Source: Coprinellus micaceus (Eukaryota; Basidiomycota; Agaricomycetes; Agaricales; Psathyrellaceae). From it: a DNA stretch of 64,000 bases. Numbering within the stretch: position 1 is the first letter of the stretch; the number at the start of each line of letters is the position of its first letter. This document shows positions 13,201 through 25,385 of the stretch, one piece after another. Position numbers and translations under genes: made by a program. The stretch is taken from contig OX596338.1 in NCBI GenBank assembly GCA_951394405.1, positions 4,402,001 to 4,466,000 of the forward strand, given 5' to 3'. A model generated the notes under the pieces. The model saw only the letters and a list, made by a program, of their open reading frames with translations. It made no database searches and was not told where the DNA came from.

Positions 13201-14607
13201 CGATCCCTCAGGAGTCAGTTGAGTCGCCTTGGACAGAACTGATATCGCTTCTAAGGCATCGCCAAGGGTGCCCATGCAGTCAAAGCGACCCAGAAGGACG
13301 CGGCCCAGGACACCGAGCATGATGGGTAAATTTGGATCCCGTTCTGGAGTCAGGCCGACCGCTTTCGACTGTAGTGAGATCGCCTCACGCAAATCTTGCA
13401 GATTGCCCGTGCGGTCGAAGCGGAGGTAGAATGAGGTTGCAAGGTGATGGAGGATGATAGGGTGATGTGGATGCATATCTGGAATGAGCTGAGCAGCCCG
13501 GTTGTGTAGTGAGATCGATTCTGTGATGTCTTGAAGATTGCCGGAATGTTCAAAGCACAGGGTAAATGTCGTTCCAAGGTTGTTGAGCAGGCGAGGTAGA
13601 TCCGGGTGTCCCTCTGGCGCCAGGTGCACAGCCTGACAGTGAAATGACATAGCCTCCACTAGGTCCTGAAAATTGCCAGTGTGTTGGAAGCGATGCAGGA
13701 AAGACTCCCCAAGATGAGTGAGGCTGCAGGGTAGACCCGGACTCCCCTCCGGAGCAAGGTGAGCCGCTTCAGAGTGAAGTCGAATTGCCTTTGCAATATC
13801 TTCGAGATTGCTGGTGCGTCTGAAGCGATGCAGAAAAAATTCCCCGAGGCTGCTGAGCATACAGGGTCGCTCTTCATGCCACTTTGGGGTTGCGTGCACA
13901 ACTTGGGATTGAAGTGAGATTGCCTGCGTAATGTCACCAGGTTCACCTATGTGGTGAAAGCGGTGCATGAGTAATTCGGCAAGATTGTGGAGCCTGAAGA
14001 GTAGAACCGCCTCCCCATCAGGAGTCAGCTGGGCCGCCCGGGTCTGGATTGATATGGCTTCCGAGAGATCTTTCAGATCGTGCGTCCGCTGGAAGCGGGA
14101 CACGAGTGAACTTCCAAGTATGTCGAGTCTGGAGGGTAGTTTCTCGTCGCCAATAGGTGTCAGACGCACGGCCTTCTGTTTCGCTGAAACGGCCTGATCC
14201 AGATCTTGGGAGTCACCGGATGACTCACAGCGTTTACAGAGGAGCAATCCGACCAGGTAGAGATAGCTAGGAAATTTCACACTGGCCTCTGGAGTCATGT
14301 CAATCACCCTCTGGACCGCCGCAATTACGCCAGAGAGGTCGAGCGTTGATGGACCTCTCTGATATTCGGAGTATGAGTTCGCCAAATGTTCTAACAGTTG
14401 CCGAACGACTGCAAGGCGGGTGATAGTGTCGTGTGTGTTAATGCGCCGCTTCGTGGGACAAGAATATCGTTCACACGTACCTTCTGGATCCTCCTCAAAT
14501 GTGGTTTCGAACGTGCCCCACGAAACAGAATACTTGAACGGCGGGTCGAAGGTCTCAAATTGTTTGCTGAAATCTGCGAGTAGACCCCTCAGTATCGCCT
14601 TCGATTC
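10211..14607 (-). CDS. TPR-CHAT caspase-like protein 1 (16 repeats)
   Basis: A tetratricopeptide array fused to a C-terminal CHAT domain, a clan-CD caspase/separase-like peptidase. Core exons are 14408-11098 and 11044-10211; the 53-bp intron between them is conserved in copy 2. An upstream exon, 14607-14481, joins in phase through a GTACGT...GCAG intron. Sixteen tandem units of exactly 45 residues follow (pattern: RF..TGDLQDI.EAISL then LTPEGH.DLP..L..LG). A connector containing LEWLEQGRCLVWGQQAQLRTP leads to the CHAT domain. The His-Cys dyad is present: His in HLACHAVQ (10640-10642) and Cys in LSACQTGTG (10517-10519). In this family the repeats are thought to sense a ligand or partner and the CHAT domain to cleave a target. 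The N-terminus is unresolved: an in-frame TGA at 14608-14610 sits just behind a T-rich tract, so it is either skipped by splicing or a nonsense mutation. Confidence 0.8.
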
Positions 14608-14610
14608 TCA

Positions 14611-14960
14611 GTGGAAAAAGAAAAATTTCGCACTCTCGCTGATCGACGTATCATTGGGTCTTCCCAGACCGTCAAGGAGGACAGAACCGATCGTCTCATA
14701 ACCCCCTGATAGCACATGGCACTCGATTTCATCTACTCCTGTGGGGCTTTGGTTTCGTCCCGAGTGAGCAGTATTCGAGAGTACGAGGACAAATGGACCC
14801 ACAGCTCAACAGCACCCCATACCTTCCATCTTTGAACCGATAATTGCGACAGGGCAATCAATTTCCCGCTCTCTTGCGGCATTCCAACGCCGGCGATACA
14901 TATCGCCGCTAGCTTGATACACGCTTCAGCGTTGTCACCATCCTCGAGGAGTTCTATCAT
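14611..14960 (-). other. possible upstream exons of TPR-CHAT gene 1
   Basis: The minus-strand frame continues open upstream of the TGA at 14608-14610 to about 14802. It encodes a segment with ECHVLSGGYETIGSVLLDGLG, reminiscent of the C2-like N-terminal regions of related fungal proteins. A further open segment reaches 14960 with an in-frame ATG. I could not find a phase-consistent splice path joining these segments, so they are listed as candidate exons only. Confidence 0.3.
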
Positions 14961-14999
14961 GAGATCTAACGAGGGTGGAGCTCGCTTTTCATTACATGC

Positions 15000-16265
15000 A
15001 CCTGGGACTGGGGAAACGATACATACCTGTTAGATAACTGACAGGACGCTCCCATGAGCCTTCGATCGCATTTGATTATGACTGTGCCCCATACCTGACG
15101 CCCCCCATGTGAATCTCACGACTGTAGGGAGTCCTACCCGTTTATTAAGACCAGCGAGAGGTTTGACATTTGCAAATATGGACGTACTGTGGTGCTTCCG
15201 TGTTTAGGTACCTCGAAACAAATGTCCTCGGTGTAGGTTGTTGAAGGGGAGGGGATCAATACGAAGCTGTGGATAAAGGATCACACTATAATATGGGAGA
15301 AAGAGCCAAGGCTTCGGCAGCGGCTATGGGTATTTCGGTGGTGGACACCATCGTCGCACACCATTGGGGTATACTCGAGTATACAGCCTATGTGAAGTCG
15401 TGTGGGATAAGCGCCCAGATCGTTCTGACCGCTGTGGCTATACTTCGTTGCCTCTACACAGCGTGATGCTGTAATACCCGAGTAGCCTGGCCCTCCAATC
15501 GCATCCTGAGCGCGACTCCTTTTCGTCCAGCTTTACCATTCGACCTCGCTCCTAGTCTCCACCTACAATGACATCATCGGCCATCTTCATCGGATATAGA
15601 ATTGTCGAACAGCCTCATGAGTGTCGCGTCTGACGGCGTGGCTTAAGCGCCCAATGGGATCACTAAACCCACGAGTCCCGCTTCTTCGGAGAATTAGAAT
15701 CCCAGAAGTCGTGAATGCAATAAATAGGTGGCACCCATGGGTATCCAAGGCAGTGAACACAACACCTCGAAGGCCACAGCATTGGGCGCTTGGCTATGTA
15801 TGCACCCACCCACCACTCCGGTAAGTGTCGCCGTACGTACGACTCCACTTACCCTCGTCAGGGTGTTTAATGTTGGGAAGCCCTCCAAGAGAGCCATCCC
15901 GGGGTTGTGACCGCAGCCTGCGAACATCTTGAATTAGACAAATTGATCAAGAAGCTGAGGGACCAAGAACTCGGATAGGAGGGCAGTCGAATTGGGGCGC
16001 GAGCCTTGTATCGGCTCACAGCGGATTGCAGAGAACGCCCTCACGATCAACGTCCAGGAGCATTGAGAAATATATCGAGGCCACCAGGGCCGGAACCCGT
16101 GACACGAAAGCTAAATAATTCTCCTGAGTGAAGAAGCAGTAACAAAGCGACGCGAGGGAGTAGGTGCAAAGATTCGACCGACACAACCTGCCGAACCGAA
16201 TGAGGGAGAGCGGCGGGGTGAGCTACGGGAAGTAAAAGGTGCGATAGGGGTGGGGGTGTGGTACG
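15000..16265. other. intergenic interval
   Basis: No supported gene. Only short frames are open on both strands, without conserved motifs or consistent splice signals. Confidence 0.4.
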
Positions 16266-16286
16266 CTACAAACGGTGCCCCTCAAA

Positions 16287-16666
16287 GTATCCTCTCGGGG
16301 TCGTGGCTCGGGCCCAAACGCCCATGGTCACAGAACCTTGGTTCGTACACCCAGGTTGTATACGATGATCCAATAGCGGCGACGCTAACCTGATACTGAC
16401 TGGACTGGTCATCCAGAGTTTCGCCAGGGATGGGAAACACTGTCCAGTATTCGCAGTACAGGTAGTATGGGGTTGGGAACCCTCAAATTCTGGCGGATGT
16501 TTCCAGGAGAGTGGAGAGCCCAGTAGGTAGAGATGGTATCTCCAGACAAATGAGAGCCCAGTGTGAATGGGTCTCCGAGCGAAACCGAGGGCAACGCGCA
16601 CACGCCAACTAGGATGGTGTCTGAGGAGAATTCTGGCACCAGAACACGCAAGTCAAATTCGGACAT
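16287..16666 (-). pseudogene. unrecognised coding fragment
   Basis: On the minus strand, a frame from about 16479 to a TGA at 16287 gives some 64 residues of protein-like, aromatic-rich sequence (PYYLYCEYWTVFPIPGE, later TWVYEPRFCDHGRLG). A second frame begins at an ATG at 16666 and encodes FDLRVLVPEFSSDTILVGVC. The two frames differ, and I found no donor/acceptor pair that joins them in phase. It may be the 3' end of a small gene or a relic. No family recognised. Confidence 0.3.
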
Positions 16667-16669
16667 GGC

Positions 16670-17887
16670 GTCTATCGGGAGTGCGGCCGCGGTGTGATGA
16701 GAGGATACAGACCGACGATTGGAGGTGTGGAAGACCTTTCAAAGGCGTATCGATGAAGGTTTTGGGAGACTCGGAAGAGAGGGCTATTAGTATCGAGGTG
16801 GAAACCTTGAGAAGTGGAAGGCGAGTGCGAGACGTGGGGGAAAGGGGGTGAAGTCGAAGGAGGGCACACGGGGAGCGGCGTGTTATTCCAAGGATATCCG
16901 ATGCTGAAGCGATGGCGACGAGGAAGCGATAAAGACAGGTATGGTAAGACGCCTGCGTGTAGCGAACGAGTATCTTGACCGCCCTGCCGTGTAGGTGACC
17001 TCACCAGCATGTCGGTAAGGAGGAAAAGGACGTCCAGCATCCATTCAATCTGCGCCCTTTCAGTCCGCCTGATTATCTATGAATCTCGCTCTGTTGTCTC
17101 CACGAGACGTGCAGAGACAAGATCATTGTCTCTGAGGGGTTGATTCACAATGTTATGTTGATGCGTATTCGGGCAAAGGCCGCCAGGCCTTTCGGTCGAC
17201 CAGGGCCACCGTGGTCTGAGAGATGGGAATCGAGATGAGCTGCGACACCCATATGTTAGGAGCCCTGGCGACGCGGAGAGTGAGTCTCGATACCCGTCCT
17301 ACTAGGAGCGAGGGTGACTAACGGTCAGCTCGGATTGCTTGGGTCTTTGCCGAGCGCCTGCCAAGCGCTGTGAGGCGCGAATTACCCGAATACGGAATAC
17401 CTTGACCTGCAAGAAATTACTTTGCACCTGCTGATCTTCCCTGCGTGCTGGTGTAGCTGCAGAGTATATGGAGTGGCCTTCTGAAGTAAGGCATTTGGCC
17501 CTTATTGTGGAGCATCAGTGTGCACCTTGAGAGGGTGAGCGCTTGATAGGCGCCCAGCGGAATCTCTTTTGTGTGGTTGCCTTGCTACCCGGCTGATGGC
17601 TTGTTCTGCCCTTGTATCAGCCCCGGGGCTGAAGTGTATTTCCGTCAGTTCGCTTTGACAGTGATTAGTGCTTGGTGAGTTTATACACTCCAGTAGGTTG
17701 GATACCCATTGTCAATTTAGTGCTGGATTTTTCGCCGCCGAAATCTGGATGGTGTGTGGTTCCGCTAACCTTCTAGGTTGGTTCACATGTCCGACCTATA
17801 TCCCGCTGCAAGGGGCAGCAGACATGGGTGGATTATCAGCCTTCTGTTTTGTTTCTTGAGGACATGAGGTTCGTCTGGGAGGAGGGG
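16670..17887. other. intergenic interval
   Basis: No supported gene. The minus-strand frame at 16672-17040 is Pro/Ser-rich and has no domain signature. Confidence 0.35.
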
Positions 17888-17889
17888 TA

Positions 17890-18560
17890 GACGACATTTT
17901 TTTCCAAAATCCCCAATCAGCTGCCTGAGGGGGTTATCCAAAATTCCTTACAGGCCCCAGGGGCAGGCACTTCCCTGGTTGTTTTGGATAACCCCCTTTT
18001 TCCTAATGCGGTCCTCAACACTGGTCACATGATGTACAGTATTTTCCATTCGCGGCAGTCCCCACATTCCCATATGGGTAGCTCCCTCCCACTCCGCATT
18101 GCACCCCTCGCCTTCGGCGGGGGCCCCACAATGCTCCGGGGAGGGTCCCACGGCCCCCGATATGGGACCGTCGGTCACATACGTGGGGCCCCCGTTCCTT
18201 CCTGCCGCTCATTGTTTGCTCGGCCCAAGGGCCTCGAATTGACAGGTGGATGGTGGCATGAGGACCGCCGGCTGGAGCACATTTAAGAATAAATTGTATT
18301 TGAGGCCGTTTGACACTGTTTTCGACACTCGCCAATGCAACGTTTGGTTGTTTGATCTTTGCAAGAGGGTGCGATGTTATATTTGATCCCATCGAAACCA
18401 ACACATCATGTCCAGAATAGGTACCAACTATAAATACGCTGCCGCATTGGGAAATGTGCGTTATCCATAATCACCAGGCAGCGCCTGCGCCTGGGGCCTG
18501 TAAGGAATTTTGGATAACCCCCTCAGGCAGCTGTCTGGGATTTTGGAAAAAAATGTCGCC
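17890..18560. mobile_element. TA-flanked MITE with ~75-bp inverted repeats
   Basis: The left end (about 17890-17970) and the reverse complement of the right end (about 18484-18560) match over roughly 75 bp with few differences, beginning with a CGACATTTTTTTCC block. TA dinucleotides flank both ends (17888-17889 and 18561-18562), as expected for Tc1/mariner-type insertion. A further inverted copy of GGGGGTTATCC lies just inside the left repeat (about 17983-17998), so the left end can form its own hairpin. The 500-bp interior has no credible reading frame, so the element is non-autonomous. Confidence 0.75.
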
Positions 18561-18562
18561 TA

Positions 18563-20597
18563 CTGGTGCTGGGAGGCATGTCTCATTGATGCTGTGCGAC
18601 TTATTTTGATCGGCTGTAGGCTGTTGTAAGAAGGTGAGCATTAGCTGGCTTTCTTGCAAGCGGAAGACGAAGCCTATCCTGGTGATAGTTATCAGCCGCG
18701 TTGTATGTACGAGGTGACAGCCGATGGGGTTGTGCAGTGACGCCGTGTGCTTAGTTGAGCCATGCTAATGTGTCTCCTTCCCTTGCAAGGAGTTCAGGCT
18801 GCTTGCAAGATTGCACTGTGTAGAACCCCTCGGCCTGAATGCAATAGTGGTTCAGCCTTGAGGCCATATCATTAGGCTCACTTGGAGTAATGTGTGGGGG
18901 AAATTGTGGTTGAGTCTCCGGACTCGACGGTGCATGGCGACTATTCGATTTTGTCAGCTTAAAAAGGGTTCTGTATGCACGAGTCACATGGTGTTGGGGT
19001 TTGGGTCTTCAGTGGGGGTGGATGGTCCCCTAGCTAATGGTCCCCGTCTCGCAACGGCCTCCCTGAGATGATTAAAATGCGGTGTGGTGGTTGGACACCT
19101 TGATTCTCGAGGCCGCAACAAATTTGCGATCTTCAATGGGATGTGTGTGAGCATGTCGTTGCATTGTAGTCACTACTGCTGCGCGGGTCATTTGGCGCAT
19201 TGGTGGTACAACGCATCTCGTGGGCTGCCCCCTCATTCGCTGATGTCCTATCTGGGTTAGGGCCGACTCGGGAGCCTGGAGGACAGACTAAGTCTCGCTT
19301 TTGATTTGCACTTGACTGGGTTCTGGATGCCCGCATGATGGTCCGAGAATTTAGCTGGATGCCAAGGGGTGAACAGCGATGATGGGAAATAGTATACATG
19401 GCGATGATATTAGCGTGACGCGTCTTTAGTCTGCCGGCTGGAGTGGGGCAGATATGGTATGAACAGGGTTTTCCCCTTCTTCAACTCCCGATAAAATGGT
19501 GCGTTGGACACTAGAGTGGCGATGATCTGCTGGGGCAATACCTCTGACTATTCAATCCGAGGAGAAACAGTCCATGTCAGGGACTCAGGGAACCCGAACA
19601 TTTCTGAGATGGAGAGAGGTGGTCGAGTAGATGGACGATCGCAACATGTAGCTGAGGTAAACGGACATAACACCCAACACTTGGACTGTGCCTCGAGCAC
19701 AAGCTGGGGGATGTGATGCCGGGAAGGGTGCGTGTACCCTGTCCTGAAGCTAGTTGGTTGTCGCTAGGGAGTGCGGGTACCCGACGCGGATTTCGTGATA
19801 TTTGTGTGCGGTGTTTACAGATACTTAAGGCCTACGCATCGACCCAGCGGAAGTTAAAACTGAATTCGGGGTTTAACCAATTTAACGAGTCTGTGTTCGT
19901 GGCTCTCCTACCCGACTCGGTCACAGTCCTGAGTCCGTGCTGTTTGCCCAGTTCCCATTTGATGGTGGAGGGCCTCAGCGTCGGCTCAGCGTACCCCATC
20001 GATTTTGTGGGGTTGGCATGGGTCAAGGATGGGTAGTGGTTGAATTGAGGATACATTACCATGATTGATGAAAAGGGGTTAGACCTCGACTCATGGAGGG
20101 TCGCTTGTCATTGGGGGCTACAGATACTCTGCCTGATGATGCCATGTTCGAGATTGTGAGTGCGTAGTGACTTGTTTTCAAGTCATTAGACTTGAGTGAG
20201 GACTGGAGCTCGTATGGCTCCTATTTGTGGTGATGTATAGTGCGCAAGCGGTCATATTACCGCATCAACATGGGTTGTCTGATTTGAGTTTTCGTTGCAG
20301 CAGAGACTCAAGGTGAAGCGGCAAGAGCGCAATGTGCCTTTCATCTAAACAGCACTTGTGCAGATGACCGAAAAGGAGATCCAGGTCTTTTGATTCTGAC
20401 TGTGGAGGTGAGCTAGGAGCGGTGCGAGTGCGAAACTGAATACCGATCGATGACCCTCCACTGTGATACAGAAGCTAGATTGGCGTGTGAAGAAGGTGGT
20501 TTATAAATGCGGGAAATGAGTAGCTGAATCAGCGCACGGATACAACTAGTTTGATTCCTGCATGGCGATGATGCATGTTACAGGACGAGTGGTAGGT
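18563..20597. other. intergenic interval left of the KDZ element
   Basis: No supported gene over about 2 kb. Open frames are short and unrelated to neighbouring families. Confidence 0.4.
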
Positions 20598-20610
20598 AGA
20601 CCAGCTGTAA

Positions 20611-20670
20611 CCCGATGGGATTTAATTAATCAATGCACTGTTCAACGGTGCACTCCAATTTAACCTCCTC
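20611..20670 (+). repeat. KDZ left terminal inverted repeat
   Basis: About 60 bp, similar to the reverse complement of 37471-37530 at roughly 48 positions. Shared cores include CCCGATGG, AATTAATCA, CTGTTC and GTGCACT. The outermost six bases (20605-20610) match poorly, so the exact tip depends on accepting AGACCAG as the target duplication. Confidence 0.75.
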
Positions 20671-20935
20671 AATGTTTAATCAGGTCGTTTAAACTTGCCA
20701 GAACCAGCTGAGGCCATCGTAGGGGGTCTATGGGGTTGCTCGCCATTGTTTAAACAATTCTACAGTTTAAATACAATACTAATTGCTCGAACGCTTGAGA
20801 GGCATTGTGATTAAACAGGGAGAAGTACGATTAAATCAAAAGGACACCAGTGGGACGAAGAGAAGGAACAATTAAACTGGAGTCATTTAAACGGGGATTA
20901 ACCGAGCCATCTAGATCGATTTAAATGCCTCAAAG
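20640..20935. repeat. KDZ left subterminal GTTTAAAC cluster
   Basis: About ten copies of a TTTAAAC/ATTAAAC-like word, in both orientations, within 300 bp. The matching cluster at the right end suggests transposase-binding sites. The palindromic form GTTTAAAC occurs at about 20689 and 20748. Confidence 0.7.
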
Positions 20936-21360
20936 AGACGAACACTATAATGTGTGGCTGTTAGGGCAAGTACTCAAGGAGGTGGGGAAGACCTACGAGT
21001 ATTGAGGGTGGAATTGGCCAATCTCCGTCTTACGATGGCGGATGATGTAGGCAACGATGTCCTCACCATGTCTGTATGTTATTGGCTCACCAAGCTGTAC
21101 AGACGCAAAGGAGGACTCGACGTCGTGGCACAATTGTCGGAAGACCGCAGCCTTCTTGCGAGCATAGATGGAGTAGGAAGGGGAGGGATTCTTGTCAGCG
21201 AGCTCGGTCCACGTGTCGGCCATCGTCGAGAAGCTCTTGATACAGCGAACAAACTCTACAAGTTTGATCTCCCACTGTTCACGCCAGCGCTCCATCTCGG
21301 CCTCAGTGCGGAACCAGTGAACCTTGTCACCTATGGGACATAAGCACGGTCATATATGAA

Positions 21361-21845
21361 GGGGTGGCTAAGGCATGTCACGAGTCCAGGCTACCTGTGG
21401 GTACTTGCAGGTAGACCCGTGGGAATACCCGTGGGAAACCTGACCCACAAGTCCAGGTAACCCGTGGGAACAAACCTGTACAGATCCAGGTCGCAGCCTT
21501 AAAACCACAGGTACTTGCATGATGCAAACATCTGGGCCAGATGTCACCACTGGAAGTTATATTGGGTCTGTATGACTGCATTAGTGAGTTGTGTGATGTA
21601 GTTTAGGTGTACGTACAATGTTAGATACCATTTTTGGGGGGTGTACACTAGTATTTGCCCTATACTATGCTTGGCACCTGCACTATTACCTGTGACCTGA
21701 CCTGTAATGACCGGCACTCACAGGTACAGGTGACCCGTGGGAAAATACCTGCACAGATCCAGGTATGGCATAATTTTCCGCAGGTACCTGCCCCACAGAT
21801 CCAGGTCAACCTGTGGGTGCACTCGTGACATGCCTTAGGGGTGGC
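21361..21845. mobile_element. MITE inside the last transposase intron
   Basis: A 469-bp insertion (21369-21837) with perfect terminal inverted repeats of at least 17 bp starting TAAGGCATGTCACGAGT, flanked by identical 8-bp copies GGGGTGGC (21361-21368, 21838-21845). An 8-bp duplication fits the hAT or Zisupton/KDZ groups. The interior is rich in short words such as ACCCGTGGG and CAGATCCAGGT repeated in both orientations. No gene inside. It explains why intron 21331-21858 is 528 bp; without it the intron would be 51 bp. Confidence 0.85.
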
Positions 21846-24800
21846 ATTCACGACGTACCTTCTTCCTCCCACTCCTTGATCTGTTGCGGCGTCAAATTCC
21901 CTATCCCTCCCAGTCGCCAAATCCATCCATCCTCCATGTTGACAACCTTGGCGGCATCATTGGTGGCACGACCTGAAGATGCTGGCTGCTTCGTCTTCTT
22001 GGAGTCGCACTCCGAGTCGTCTTCTGGTTGAGCTAGAGCTTTCCGCTCTGATGGAGGTGTGGTCAGTTGCGAGTACCGGTGATATAAAACGGACTCACTG
22101 AGCGTCTTGTGTGCTCCCTGGGTAGAGACGTCGGCGACGAGTGGAATGGGGACGTAGTTTGCTATCCCTGTCCCGATCGTAGAGGACTTTGGGAGCTTGG
22201 ATCCCAGACCCCAGATCGTCCCATCAAAGCGTTGAGAATCACCGAGAGCACGCTTAGCAGATGCCGAACGGCGCTGCGTGTCTTCGAGGGTGAGTACAGG
22301 AAAGCTTCGGGCAATGGACGAAGAGTCGAGTGAGATGAGGGCAAGGCGGTTGGCGTTGTAGTGCTGGATCCATGCACCACGATCGGAGGCGACTCGAGAT
22401 ATCTGGGTGTTGGCACGGGTATTCTGGTCTTGGCCCACTGCGCTCAGCCTCTTGTCGAACTTGAGCTCGTTGAGACACTTGACACACTGCCGAACAGACT
22501 TGATAGTGTCGAATGCGAGGCCCTCTCGCAGCTGAGATTCGATATCGGTGGGGCCAGAAAGATTGAGTTCGTCCCTCCGGTTCTTGGGATAGTTGGATGG
22601 AAGGAAGAGGCACTCTTTTTCGGTGGAGAGGCCCTCAGCATGTTGGCGGAGAACATCGGCACTCACTTGGGGCATGAAAATGCGCTGCTGGGATCTCCAA
22701 TCCTCAATTCGCCTCCGCAGCCTCCGAGTGTCACCAGATATTTCCCCTTCTGCGACGACGACCGAGTGGTCTTGATAGTGCTGGATCTTCTGCTCAAGGT
22801 CCTGCCTGGAGGATTTCCAAGTTAGGACGGTCGGAGAAGCGGGCAAAGGAGAACGTACTGAGCGGCCTGAATTGAGATACCTTCATCAAGGAACTCAGGC
22901 ACAGTTGGCTCCTCAGATGAGGCCCCCCTGGTAGAGGTCGCAGGACCGCTCTCCTTGGTGAGAAGGGCCTCTAGGATGGCTGCCTGAGACGGAACTGACA
23001 GGCGATATTGAGCATTTTAAAAAGGCATTGAGGAGGGTAAGACTCACCCTTGCCCTGTGACTGCCGGTATACGCACTCGACCTCCTTTCCCCTCATCGTC
23101 CTTTCATCACGGTCCAGCGGGTTCCACCCAGCGAGCTTCTCGGCATGCAGATCACACAGGGCGTCGAATCGAATCTTGTGCTGTTGGTAGGTCACCCTGG
23201 CATGGATGATGTCTACCTCAAGCCTCTCATCTGTGACAGTGTCAGTGTAGTTCAGAGTCGGGAACGAGCAACATACGCATTTGTTTGGTTTTCTCCCAAC
23301 CCCACGCATTGTTGTGATCGATGATGCAATCGTGGCGGTGACCGCTATTCATTTGCCGTGTTTGGGGACCAAGCTGGTTGAGTTCAACCCAGTATTGCTC
23401 GACCATCTCACCGTGAAAATGCCCAGTGTTCGACTTGTAAGCTTGTGAGAAGAGGTACATGCAATTATCTTGGTGGTTTTGGATGTGGATGGCGGGGATG
23501 ATGCCTCGAGTGCGAGTGACCGCCTCAACCAATGCGGGCCTTTTCCAGAGAAACCGAGCGATGAGGTGCTTGAGGTAGCCACACGCAATGTCGTATGATA
23601 AGATAAGGTCGCGTGAGGTGATATGCCGGAGTGCGAGCTAGGAGATGTCGAGAGCCTGATACAACTCCAGGGCGAGGAGATAAGCAAGGTCCATGTTCGT
23701 GAATCTGCGATTGGGTAGCCATTAGCGACGTGCGTGCACCAAATATTTCAGTACATACTTTTCCCCGAGCTGTAGATCCACCATAGACTTGATAAACACA
23801 TGCGAACATTGGACACTGACGACGCCAGTGATGTCCATATTTTTGAACTTCTTCCGGTCCTGCTTATCTGCTGCGTTCAGATGAGTGCATGTCGATTTCT
23901 AGCCTCAGAAATGTGAGTAATGGACATAGGATCCAGAAGCAGCGTACACTCGCATACCTCAGCATCTGGCTCAGACCCCGGGACAGGGGAAAGGTGGAAC
24001 TTCAACTCTTCGTCGGTCGGAAAGTGGGCTCGCCCAGCAAATAGTGACCGGCTGAGAGGGTCCGTATTCTTAGAGTACCGATTTGCCTGATGGTTCCCAT
24101 CACCAGCTAACTGAAGCTGACAGAGGTGCCTGGATGGACGATTAGCGGACCGAGGCTGACTGAAGCCGAGGAGCGAGAACCAGTACACACATGAGGCAAT
24201 CCGGGATTGTTCGCCAATTCACCCCGACATTGAAGTGGGGCTCGGGACAGACTGGGCAGTGTAGGAGGAGATTTCCTCGTCGACGATGATGAAGTGTCTC
24301 GTCGATCCCATGGGCTTGGCCAAGTCGCTTTATTGCAGTGACAACCCGCCATATCTGCATGACAACAACAAACTGGGGAAATATATCCTAGAGCCATTGA
24401 TAATGTTAGAATGGAACGATGCCGAGGAGTTGTTTAAACATTGATTAAACGCACCGGGACTTTGTACGTGAAGGTGTCATCAGTTGCACGCTGCAAAGTT
24501 GCGCAAAAGTCGTAAGCGGTGGCCTTGCACTGCAGCTGAAGACGTTGGAACTGGTCGAGGACAGAGAAGGCAAAGGTGGTGCGAGGCTGCTTGACAGTGG
24601 CAGGGAAAAAGCCTGCTCTCATCAGTTGAGAAAATCGATCTGGGATCCCATGGCAGGAGCAAAACCGGACTCGAGTGCGGTGGACCCCGTTGCCAGTAAC
24701 CAGAGTCATCTCTATCGCTTTTCCCACCTCAGAGGGGTCAGAAAAAGGGCAGGGATCACCTTGGTGTCCAAGGTGCACCGAGAATGAAGGGGAAAGCGTA

Positions 24801-25246
24801 GAGATGTCGTGACGCACAAAGCACCCAAGTTTTGCAGTCCAGACCTCTGCCCAATGGAGAGGATGGTGCTTGTGGGCTGCAACAAAGCACGCTTCGCAGG
24901 TGACGGGGTACTGTGTGCAGTCAAAGCAAGTGACGGTACCCTTCCCATGCCCACACTCGCAGTCATCAAGCAAACCAGCAGTATGGTTCTGCGCCTCAAC
25001 GAGCAAATCTAAAATCTGGGGGATGCATTCCTCGAACTCGTTGACCAGCACTGTGGTCTGCAACAAAAATTGAGCTCTCATGAGTCATGGATAATCATAC
25101 AGCGGTAAATGTGCATACCTGAGATGGCAACGGGGATGGCGACAGTTTGGGCTGCTGCGAATGGAGGCCGGAATCCACTGATGATGACGTTGTTGAGAAT
25201 GCAGGGTCGGTCGAAGTCTTGCCGTGCGGATCTTGCTTGGCCAGAG

Positions 25247-25294
25247 ACGGAGAGTCTTGTGTGGACAAAGACGGAGAGTCTTGTGTGGACAAAG
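25247..25294 (-). repeat. 24-bp tandem duplication in transposase exon 1
   Basis: Two perfect copies of a 24-bp unit, adding eight codons each (repeat of SLSTQDSP) to the poorly conserved N-terminal region of the transposase. The frame is kept. Confidence 0.85.
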
Positions 25295-25385
25295 AGCTCG
25301 ATGCATGGGCATTGCAAATCGAATGAAGGTTGTGGCATGACTGGGTCGCTCCGAGGGCTGATATTGAAAGTTCAGAAGCCAAACG

